From assembly GCA_964355085.1 (NCBI GenBank), contig CAYHBW010000015.1, forward strand, positions 1-18,171: a DNA stretch of 18,171 bases, in the 5' to 3' direction. Positions 12,876 to 18,171 of the stretch are shown in pieces; position 1 is the first letter of the stretch, and each line of letters begins with the position of its first letter. Both the position numbers and the translations under genes were made by a program. Source of the stretch: REEB48 sp964355085 (lineage in GTDB: Bacteria > Patescibacteriota > Minisyncoccia > UBA6257 > 02-FULL-45-10c). The notes beneath the pieces were generated by a model. It ran no database searches and was not told where the DNA came from. It worked only from the letters and a program-made list of their open reading frames with translations.

Positions 12876-13460
12876 CTACTTGCGGAGGCAGACGAGGCGA
12901 TCGTCCGAGTTCCAACCGTACCTGAGCCAAGAGAAGCGCAAGCACCAGCGGTCATCGTCCCAGAAGAGGCACGGGACGTACCGACCGCCGTCAGAGTCCT
13001 GCCAGACCGTCCCCGGGAAGACGAGGTAATACTTGCCTCGCAATTCCTGGGGGATGCGATCCTGGTTTGCTTCGAGCCACTCCGCGTGTCCTTGGCCGAG
13101 ATGCGCATTGAGCTCTTTGGCTCTTTGCTTCATCACTTCGCCGTTGACCAAGGACTCTCCGGTTTTCAGGAACTCGACGAGGTCGAAGTCGAACGGCTGG
13201 CCGTCGAACGGGACGTCTTCCAGGAGCTTCCATCCGTCCTTGGTTTTGTCGTGTTTCAGGGGGGCTGGAGCGAGCGCTTCCGCCTTCTTGGGGAAGGGGT
13301 TGCGGTGCTCAATCAAGGCCTGGATGTGGCGCGAGGTGAGAACCCCACGCTTCATCTGGGACTTGATTTCCTTCGTCTGTCCGTCCAGCTTGTCATACAT
13401 CTCGACGAGCTGTTCCGGGGTCGGCTTTTGATCCGACCCTACGACGATTTTCTTTGACAT
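12876..13460 (-). CDS. DGR target protein with C-lectin-like variable C-terminus
   Basis: This 194-residue protein is what the DGR rewrites. The start is ATG at 13460 (MSKKIVVGSDQKPTPEQLVE), with AGGAG (13473-13469) eight bases upstream; the longer TTG start at 13487 is unlikely. Residues 1-60 are helical and include GVLTSRHIQALIEHRNPF. The C-terminal part from about 143 (KYYLVFPGTVWQDSDGGRYV, then RFSWLRYGWNSDDRLVCLRK) resembles the C-type-lectin-fold ends of known DGR targets. The VR encodes residues 152-194. Thirteen positions differ from the template inside the core: 152, 159, 161, 164, 166, 168, 173, 175, 177, 181, 182, 186 and 187. There is no signal peptide or membrane helix, so it appears cytoplasmic unless it has a partner. 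The promoter is consensus-like and the terminator strong. Ligand unknown. Confidence 0.93.
   Translation of the reverse strand: MSKKIVVGSDQKPTPEQLVEMYDKLDGQTKEIKSQMKRGVLTSRHIQALIEHRNPFPKKAEALAPAPLKHDKTKDGWKLLEDVPFDGQPFDFDLVEFLKTGESLVNGEVMKQRAKELNAHLGQGHAEWLEANQDRIPQELRGKYYLVFPGTVWQDSDGGRYVPCLFWDDDRWCLRFSWLRYGWNSDDRLVCLRK
12880..13008 (-). repeat. DGR variable repeat (VR), 129 bp, at the 3' end of the target gene
   Basis: Ungapped match to the TR at 12472-12600. It ends one base before the stop codon TAG (12878-12876). The final part of both repeats on the coding strand (CGCCTCGTCTGCCTCCG) is identical and GC-rich, as in the initiation-of-homing region at the end of DGR variable repeats. Confidence 0.97.
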
Positions 13461-13476
13461 CGCCGTATCTCCTGCC

Positions 13477-13490
13477 TGCTTGCGCAAGCA
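13477..13490. repeat. 14-bp perfect palindrome in the target-gene leader
   Basis: TGCTTGCGCAAGCA lies between the promoter and the Shine-Dalgarno of the target gene. It could be an operator site or an mRNA hairpin beside the ribosome binding site. Confidence 0.5.
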
Positions 13491-13536
13491 ACTTCAAAGT
13501 ACAACATCGGGATCTCGCGACCCTCGATTATTTTAT

Positions 13537-13566
13537 ATTATAGCATACTTATCCCTATTTTGTCAA
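13537..13566 (-). promoter_or_regulatory. Full-consensus sigma70 promoter of the DGR target gene
   Basis: On the - strand TTGACA (13566-13561), an 18-base spacer ending in TGC (extended -10), and TATAAT (13542-13537). Both hexamers are perfect. The -35 lies just behind the metG stop codon. The predicted leader is about 70 bases. Confidence 0.9.
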
Positions 13567-15054
13567 GCGAGGAAAAAGCGGGTCGATCCTGCTGACTTTC
13601 ACCTTATCGCCTTGGACATCCAGGGCTTTCAGGATTTTCTCCGAAGTCTGCGGAAGAAACGGACTTAAAAATTCTCCGGAGGCCTGCAATATCGCAGTAA
13701 GATTGCCAAGAATCAATTCTTTTTCTTTTACATCAATATTTTTATCCCACGGCTTCTTATCATTCACATATCTGTCGCCATATTGAATGAGTTCAAAAAT
13801 TATCGCCAAAGCCTCATGAAGACGGAAATCCAGAACTTTCTCCGCATACCTCGCTTTCGTATGTTCAATCTTTTCTGTGATAACCTTATCCACATTTTCA
13901 AGCGAGATTTCTTCCAACCCCGAACCAAGAGTGGAAACGCGCGCCGCAAAATTACCCAGTCCGTTGGCCAGATCGCCGTTGTAGCGCTCTTCGAATTTTT
14001 CATAACTGAAATCTCCGTCATTTCCGGACGGAATTTCCCGGAGCAGATAGTAACGCACCGGATCAATTCCAGCTTGTGGTGAGCTTGTCGAACTATATTT
14101 TTTCACTAATTCGAACGGATCTACGACATTGCCGACAGATTTGGACATCTTTTCTCCATTGACCAGAATATGGCCATGGACAAAAATCGATCGCGGCAAA
14201 GGCAATCCGGCGGAAAGAAGCATCGCCGGCCAGATGGCGGCATGAAAACGGAGAATATCTTTTCCGACCAGATGGACGTCTGCAGGATGCTTTTCCCAAT
14301 TTTCAATCCCCCCTAAACCCTTCGGGTCGGACGAAGCATATCCACTGATATAATTTGAAAGCGCATCAGCCCAGACATACATGGTCTGCGTGTCATCGCC
14401 TGGAACCGGAACACCCCAAGACAAATCTTTTGATGGACGGGAAAAACTTACGTCTTCAAGTCCCTCTTTCAGAAGAGACAAAATCTCATTTCTTCGCGTT
14501 TCCGGCAGTATTCTTAATTCATTATTCTTAATTCTTGATTCTATATCTTGCCCGTATTTGGAGAGTTTAAAAAACCAATTATCTTCGGAAATCGTCTCCG
14601 GTTCTTTTTTATGATCAATGCATTTCCCATCCACCAGATCCTTCTGCGTTACAAATGCCTCATGCCCGACACAATAAAGTCCGGAATAAGTTTTCCGATA
14701 AAGATCTCCTGATTTTTCCAATCTTTTCCAGATTTCCTGTGCTACCGGCCAATGAACCTTCTTGTCCGAAGTACGGATGAAATTATCCCAGGAAAGATTC
14801 AAAGAATCCTTAAGTTCCCTGAATTTTTCCGAATTAGCGTCAACCAATTCCTGCGGAGTTTTTCCGGCGGCTTCAGCGGCTCTGGCGATTTTCGCCCCGT
14901 GCTCATCGGTCCCGGTAAGAAAATAGGAATTTTTTACATACGAAGAATGGAAACGGGCCAGCGCATCGGCCTGGACTGACTCCAAGGCAAAACCCACGTG
15001 CGGAGCCGCGTTCACGTAAGCTATTGAAGTTGTGATATAGAATTTTTCTGCCAT
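13555..15054 (-). CDS. metG: Methionyl-tRNA synthetase, short form
   Basis: Class I synthetase charging initiator and elongator tRNA-Met. The start is ATG at 15054 (MAEKFYITTSIAYVNAAPHV), the usual MetRS N-terminus, rather than the TTG at 15072. The nucleotide-binding HIGH motif appears as HVGF (residues 19-22). KMSKS is intact (302-306, in LVNGEKMSKSVGNVVDP), and LTGTDEHG (47-54) is present. At 499 residues it lacks the C-terminal tRNA-binding domain and has no four-cysteine zinc knuckle. Residues 321-328 (SSTSSPQA) interrupt the conserved KKYGIDPVRYYL region and are encoded by a 24-bp insertion. A 14-bp tandem repeat encodes KNNELRI near residue 177. No terminator separates it from the DGR target promoter. 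Confidence 0.95.
   Translation of the reverse strand: MAEKFYITTSIAYVNAAPHVGFALESVQADALARFHSSYVKNSYFLTGTDEHGAKIARAAEAAGKTPQELVDANSEKFRELKDSLNLSWDNFIRTSDKKVHWPVAQEIWKRLEKSGDLYRKTYSGLYCVGHEAFVTQKDLVDGKCIDHKKEPETISEDNWFFKLSKYGQDIESRIKNNELRILPETRRNEILSLLKEGLEDVSFSRPSKDLSWGVPVPGDDTQTMYVWADALSNYISGYASSDPKGLGGIENWEKHPADVHLVGKDILRFHAAIWPAMLLSAGLPLPRSIFVHGHILVNGEKMSKSVGNVVDPFELVKKYSSTSSPQAGIDPVRYYLLREIPSGNDGDFSYEKFEERYNGDLANGLGNFAARVSTLGSGLEEISLENVDKVITEKIEHTKARYAEKVLDFRLHEALAIIFELIQYGDRYVNDKKPWDKNIDVKEKELILGNLTAILQASGEFLSPFLPQTSEKILKALDVQGDKVKVSRIDPLFPRLTK
14071..14094 (-). repeat. In-frame 24-bp insertion in metG resembling a dispersed repeat
   Basis: The coding strand AGTTCGACAAGCTCACCACA (then AGCT) adds exactly eight codons between ...KKY and GIDPVRYYL. 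The core TTCGACAAGCTC resembles a short palindromic repeat common in intergenic DNA of many bacterial genomes; that identification rests on recognition, not on a search. Confidence 0.6.
14509..14536. repeat. Two tandem copies of a 14-bp unit inside metG
   Basis: TATTCTTAATTCAT is followed immediately by TATTCTTAATTCTT (13 of 14 identical). It encodes part of SRIKNNELRIL in a poorly conserved linker. Confidence 0.55.
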
Positions 15055-15095
15055 GCTATAAAAATACCGCAATTACGACTTAAATTCCACATGCT

Positions 15096-15163
15096 GTCAT
15101 TCCGCACTTGATGCGGAATCCAGGTCAATTAAAAATCTGGATTCCCGCCTTCGCGGGAATGAC
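15096..15163. repeat. Pair of inverted palindromic repeats between the permease gene and metG
   Basis: Left copy 15096-15123 (GTCATTCCGC...GCGGAATCCAG) and right copy 15137-15163 (CTGGATTCCCGC...GCGGGAATGAC) are inverted with respect to each other. Each also folds alone (ATTCCGC/GCGGAAT and ATTCCCGC/GCGGGAAT). They resemble the dispersed GTCATTCC...GGAATCCAG family found in many bacteria. They are also the only hairpins behind the permease gene and may end its transcript. Confidence 0.8.
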
Positions 15164-15191
15164 AAGTTCAATCAAATTCTGCAATTTGAAT

Positions 15192-16214
15192 TTACACACT
15201 AAGCGAAGCCGCTTTTCTCCTTGTTTTTTCCGCGGACCATCCTTCAACCAATTCCTGGAACATCACCGTGATCGGAACCGCCAAAACCAATCCGACAAGA
15301 CCGAATAAACGCGCGCCCAAAAGCAAAGAAATCAGGATCGCCGCCGGATGCAAGCTGGTCGTCCAGCGCATAAATATCGGAGCGAGAGCCAGACTTTCCA
15401 CTTCGTGGATAAGGAGATAAAGAAGGAACACGTACATTCCGGCGGTATAGGAATCGGAAAGCGCTATCAAAAAAGCGATCGCTCCGCTCAAGATAGGTCC
15501 GGCGAACGGAACTATTTCGAGCACTCCCGTCAAAATACCGAGAACCAAACTGTACTTTACTCCAATGAACCAAAGCCCGAGGAAAGCGCTCAATCCTATG
15601 CTGACGCTCAAAAGCACCTGGCCATAAAGCCAGTTTCCGATCTTCTTTCTCGTCTTAAAATAAACATCGAGGATTCTTTCCTCGTAACCGGCGGGCAATA
15701 TTGCGACGAGCAGATTCTCGACTCCGTCGCGGTCGACTGTCAGATAAAAAGCCAGGACGAAAGTCGAAACCGCCAGGGTCGCGCCGCCGACAAACTTGGA
15801 AACAATGCTCGCAAAAGAAACATTTCCGCTCAAAAGGACATTAGTGAGGTGACTCAACCCCTCATTAATTATTCCGATCACTTTCGCCGCTTCCTGAAGT
15901 CCGAGAGCCGGAATTCCGACTGTTCCGATATTCTTCAGCAGGATGCTCAATTCGGAAAGCGCAATCGGAACAACCGCATACAAGAGAAGAGCGAGGACGA
16001 ATATCAAAATTATGAAAATTCCCAGAGTGCCGACGATGCGGGGAAGTTTCTTTTTTTCCAGCCAGCTGACTGAAGCGTCCAAAGCGGAAGAAACCACGAT
16101 CGCCAGAAGAACGGCGAGCCAGATGTCCATCGCCAAATATAAAACCGCCATCAGCAACGACATGCCGACGACTCTCCATAAACTGGACCAGGTGATATCA
16201 AATCCGCGTTCCAT
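15192..16214 (-). CDS. AI-2E family transporter (multi-pass membrane permease)
   Basis: This 340-residue protein has the layout of the AI-2E/PerM family: two helices near the N-terminus (about 12-45, MSLLMAVLYLAMDIWLAVLL), another at about 60-85, a soluble amphipathic segment (about 90-140), and a cluster of C-terminal helices. A conserved region GVLEIVPFAGPILSGAIAFL (about 235-255) and a final PAAILISLLLGARLFGLVGL complete it. Family members have been linked to autoinducer-2 export, Na+/H+ antiport or solute efflux, so the name says little about the substrate. It appears to be made from a nearly leaderless message. The inverted repeats after it probably separate it from metG. Confidence 0.88.
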   Translation of the reverse strand: MERGFDITWSSLWRVVGMSLLMAVLYLAMDIWLAVLLAIVVSSALDASVSWLEKKKLPRIVGTLGIFIILIFVLALLLYAVVPIALSELSILLKNIGTVGIPALGLQEAAKVIGIINEGLSHLTNVLLSGNVSFASIVSKFVGGATLAVSTFVLAFYLTVDRDGVENLLVAILPAGYEERILDVYFKTRKKIGNWLYGQVLLSVSIGLSAFLGLWFIGVKYSLVLGILTGVLEIVPFAGPILSGAIAFLIALSDSYTAGMYVFLLYLLIHEVESLALAPIFMRWTTSLHPAAILISLLLGARLFGLVGLVLAVPITVMFQELVEGWSAEKTRRKAASLSV

Positions 16215-16220
16215 GCATTT

Positions 16221-16249
16221 ATATTATCCCAACCCCATATAACTTACAA
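16221..16249 (-). promoter_or_regulatory. Promoter of the permease gene, leaderless spacing
   Basis: On the - strand TTGTAA (16249-16244), 17-base spacer, TAATAT (16226-16221), then only 6 bases to the ATG at 16214. Transcription would start at about the first base of the start codon. Confidence 0.55.
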
Positions 16250-16252
16250 CGC

Positions 16253-16279
16253 AAAAAACCAGTCAGGCGTTTCCGCGCC
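16253..16279 (-). terminator. Weak terminator after the M16 peptidase gene
   Basis: On the - strand GGCG (16279-16276), loop of 6, CGCC (16269-16266), and TTTTTT seven bases further (16258-16253). The distance to the T-run makes it doubtful. Confidence 0.35.
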
Positions 16280-16285
16280 GATATC

Positions 16286-17560
16286 CTAAAAAGACGCCAG
16301 AATCCGATCGAATTCTTTTTTGTCCTTATAAGGCCCGATCAGGGCGAGATTCAGATTCTTCGGCTTCATGATCTCTTTAGAGACTTTCAGGATATCCATG
16401 GCTGTTACGGACTCTATTTTTTTCACGATATCCTGCGGAAGAAGGATATTTTTCCGGAACAATTCCTGATTACCGTAAAATCCGGCGAGATCGTCCGAGG
16501 ACTCAAGTCCGATAAGCATCGTGCCGGTCAGGTGGCTTTTGGCGCGCTTCAGTTCAGCCGGAGATACTTTTTCCGAAGAAATTTTTCTTAGCTCTCCGAG
16601 AATCGCCTCCAGAACTTCCTTCGCCCGCTTATTATCAAGACCCGCAGACACGGCAAAAAATCCGTGATCAGTCAGAAGATCGGCTCCGGCGCGCACATAA
16701 TAAGCGGCGCCGAGCTCCTCTCGGACTTTCTGGAAAAGACGGGAACTCATCCCCCCTCCCAGAATATCTCCGAGCACATCCAGCGCGTATCGCCTGCTAT
16801 CGAACATATCAAAAGCCCGGAATCCCATGACGATATGGGTCTGATCCGATTCCTTATGGCGCAAAAGAACCTGCGGAGCGGACTGTTTTTCGGCTGTCTT
16901 CAATTTTGAGAATTTCCTGTCAGTCGGAATATGCCCGAAAAGCTTTTTGATATCTGCCAGGATTTTCTTTTCATTGAAAGATCCGGCCACGACCACGGTA
17001 GTGGCCTGCGCGACATAATGCTGTCCCCGATAATCAACTATGTCTTTCCTCGACATCGCGCGGATGGCTTCTTTGGTTCCGCCCACGTTTCTTCCAGCCG
17101 GCTGATCGCCATACAAAAGTTCCATGAAAAGATCGGGTACCTTGTGCATCGGCATATCTTCATACATACTCAACTCTTCGATCACCACGCCTTTTTCTTT
17201 TTCAATTTCCTTGGCGTCGAAAACCGGATTCGTATAAATATCCGCGATGATGTCCAAAGCGACATCGAGCTTGTCTTTGCGGACTTTTGCGTAATAACTG
17301 GTTGATTCATGGCCGGTGAAGGCGTTATAAAGCGCGCCGAGAGATTCCAGCTCGGAAGTTATATCCAGCGCAGTCGGACGCTTTTTTGTTCCCTTGAAGC
17401 AAAGATGCTCCAGAAAATGGGAGACGCCGTTTATTTTTTTGTCCTCGTATTTTGAGCCGGCCTCAACCAGAACTAAGGCGGTTGATGCCAGACTTTTCGG
17501 CTGGGAAACAAGCACCACCCGCAACCCGTTCGGGAGTATATATTTTTTAAAATCTTTCAT
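16286..17560 (-). CDS. M16-family zinc peptidase (processing-peptidase-like)
   Basis: This 424-residue metalloprotease of the insulinase / mitochondrial-processing-peptidase family cleaves peptides. The inverted zinc motif HxxEH is His48-Phe-Leu-Glu51-His52 in SHFLEHLCFKGTKKR; the third ligand is Glu128 or Glu129 in KGVVIEELSMYED. The C-terminal half is the inactive M16 domain, with LGGGMSSRLFQKVREELGAA, typical of single-chain bacterial forms. No signal peptide is seen, so it is probably cytoplasmic. The start ATG at 17560 follows CCAAAA with no Shine-Dalgarno. The leader contains two tandem hairpins. In related genomes such proteins may work on leader peptides or exported fragments; the substrate here is unknown. 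Confidence 0.93.
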   Translation of the reverse strand: MKDFKKYILPNGLRVVLVSQPKSLASTALVLVEAGSKYEDKKINGVSHFLEHLCFKGTKKRPTALDITSELESLGALYNAFTGHESTSYYAKVRKDKLDVALDIIADIYTNPVFDAKEIEKEKGVVIEELSMYEDMPMHKVPDLFMELLYGDQPAGRNVGGTKEAIRAMSRKDIVDYRGQHYVAQATTVVVAGSFNEKKILADIKKLFGHIPTDRKFSKLKTAEKQSAPQVLLRHKESDQTHIVMGFRAFDMFDSRRYALDVLGDILGGGMSSRLFQKVREELGAAYYVRAGADLLTDHGFFAVSAGLDNKRAKEVLEAILGELRKISSEKVSPAELKRAKSHLTGTMLIGLESSDDLAGFYGNQELFRKNILLPQDIVKKIESVTAMDILKVSKEIMKPKNLNLALIGPYKDKKEFDRILASF

Positions 17561-17576
17561 TTTTGGTAGTGGTTAG

Positions 17577-17611
17577 CCCCGACCAAAGTCGGGGAGCCGA
17601 CTATGGTCGGC
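17577..17611. repeat. Two tandem hairpins in the leader of the M16 peptidase gene
   Basis: CCCCGAC-CAAA-GTCGGGG (17577-17594) and GCCGAC-TATG-GTCGGC (17596-17611) lie side by side, 17 bases before the ATG. The inner arms can also pair with each other (AGTCGG with CCGACT), so the two forms exclude each other. No T-run follows. Confidence 0.6.
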
Positions 17612-17615
17612 TTGA

Positions 17616-17643
17616 TTAATAATTAGTAGTTAAATGATAACAA
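17616..17643 (-). promoter_or_regulatory. Possible promoter for the M16 peptidase gene
   Basis: On the - strand TTGTTA (17643-17638), 16-base spacer, TATTAA (17621-17616). The predicted leader of about 50 bases would contain both hairpins. Confidence 0.5.
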
Positions 17644-17649
17644 TCTTAC

Positions 17650-17693
17650 ATAAAATAGAAAACCCCTGCACGAGCAAGCTCGTGCAGGGGTTT
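17650..17693 (-). terminator. Long 15-bp terminator after the hypothetical gene at 17730
   Basis: AAACCCCTGCACGAG (17660-17674), loop CAAG, CTCGTGCAGGGGTTT (17679-17693), perfect. On the - strand it is followed by TTTTCTATTTT. Confidence 0.9.
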
Positions 17694-17729
17694 GACTTAG
17701 GTGTCCAAAGACCCAAGGGCCCAAGGATC

Positions 17730-18171
17730 CTAAGAATTGCGGGAGAAGACCAGGTGGCCGTCGACCCACTCGTACGGACCCTCGACCGAGTCGGCATGCA
17801 CGACCCAACCGTCGCTGACCCAGCGGACGTTGACCGCCCAGAGCACTCCTTTGGAATCGCGGATATAGAAGATGTTTGCGTATCCGTTGGTCAGGAGTGT
17901 CCCTTGTTCGCCATTGGGTTGCTTTTTGAGAAGCTCCCAGATGGAGGCGAGGGTGGTTTCAGCTTTGTCTCCCAGTTCGTTGAGGATCGGCTTGTCCAGG
18001 GAGTTCTTCTTGAGCTTACTCACCTTGAGTTCGACTTCTCCTTGCGGCGCTTCCTCTTTGTGGAGGAAATGCTGTTTGAAGTTGTCGCCGAACCAGGCGA
18101 ACTTCACCGCCTTGATGTTCACGGTGAAGTGATCGCTCGCGAAGAACTTGCCGGTTGCGGGGATCTTGACG
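17730..18171 (-). CDS. Hypothetical protein, 3' part (5' end beyond the window)
   Basis: The frame is open to the last base of the window: upstream of the GTG at 18122 it reads VKIPATGKFFASDHFT, so the start is probably outside. About 146 residues are visible. I do not recognise a named family. Residues after GTG are charged and helical (GEVELKVSKLKKNSLDKPIL), then an aromatic-rich beta part (NIFYIRDSKGVLWAVNVRWV, then DGWVVHADSVEGPYEWVDGH, LVFSRNS) that ends the protein. The gene uses more G/C-ending codons (CTC, GTC, GAG, AAG) than the housekeeping genes nearby, as the DGR target does, which hints at a different history. It has no similarity to the TR or VR. A strong terminator follows. Confidence 0.6.
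   Translation of the reverse strand, partial: VKIPATGKFFASDHFTVNIKAVKFAWFGDNFKQHFLHKEEAPQGEVELKVSKLKKNSLDKPILNELGDKAETTLASIWELLKKQPNGEQGTLLTNGYANIFYIRDSKGVLWAVNVRWVSDGWVVHADSVEGPYEWVDGHLVFSRNS

Noticed and set aside
12822..13457. A 211-residue + strand ORF opposite the DGR target gene
   Set aside because: It is antisense to a gene with consensus promoter, Shine-Dalgarno, terminator and recognisable domain; it shows no protein features of its own.
2651..15163. CRISPR array from the multiple palindromes
   Set aside because: The repeats are single or paired, belong to different families and lack regular spacing or spacers.
15348..16073. A 241-residue + strand ORF opposite the AI-2E-type permease
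   Set aside because: Highly polar, low-complexity reading of the antisense of membrane helices; no start signals.
17730..18171. Second DGR target
   Set aside because: The C-terminal DNA shows no alignment to the TR, and the protein end (LVFSRNS) differs from the RLVCLR type.

Overview
The window looks like a scaffolded metagenome or single-cell assembly of an ultra-small bacterium of the Candidate Phyla Radiation (Patescibacteria), probably of Parcubacteria type. The signs are compact spacing, a short MetRS without a C-terminal tRNA-binding domain and with an HVGF signature, C-terminally anchored surface proteins, a lamin-tail-domain protein, scattered palindromic repeats, and a diversity-generating retroelement (DGR) between housekeeping genes. 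This placement is inference. TAG, TAA and TGA are all used as ordinary stops. Two runs of 10 N (5042-5051, 12076-12085) are scaffold joins, and each one breaks a gene.

Layout. 1-4061: the end of a P-type cation ATPase, an HtrA-type protease without a leader, and two predicted exported or surface proteins, all on + and separated by hairpin terminators. 4101-8388, on -: a lamin-tail protein with a six-cysteine insertion, leuS (broken by a gap and an in-frame TAG) and a TatD-type metal hydrolase. 8427-9966, on +: a tiny stand-alone transcription unit, then a HAD phosphatase and a P-loop kinase-like protein whose reading frames overlap by 4 bases.

9951-13566 holds the centrepiece: rluD and an overlapping DGR reverse transcriptase (both -), a divergent + strand avd gene interrupted by a poly-C tract and the second gap, a 129-bp template repeat (12472-12600, -) with its own terminator, and a target gene (12876-13460, -). 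The target gene ends in the matching variable repeat (12880-13008), carries C-lectin-like WQDSDG...RLVCLR sequence, is followed by hairpins and a strong terminator, and is driven by a consensus promoter. TR and VR differ at 18 positions and 17 of these are adenines in the template strand, the signature of DGR mutagenesis.

13555-17560, on -: metG (with an in-frame 24-bp insertion resembling a dispersed repeat), an AI-2E-family permease and an M16 zinc peptidase. 17730-18171: the 3' part of a GC-rich hypothetical gene on -.

How it fits together. The RT with Avd would copy the TR RNA with errors at adenines and write the cDNA into the end of the target gene, diversifying about 13 residues of a ligand-binding-like fold. 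Unusual aspects are the inverted avd, the separately terminated TR, and a poly-C tract near the avd 5' end whose length would decide whether Avd is made. No tRNA, rRNA or CRISPR array was recognised.
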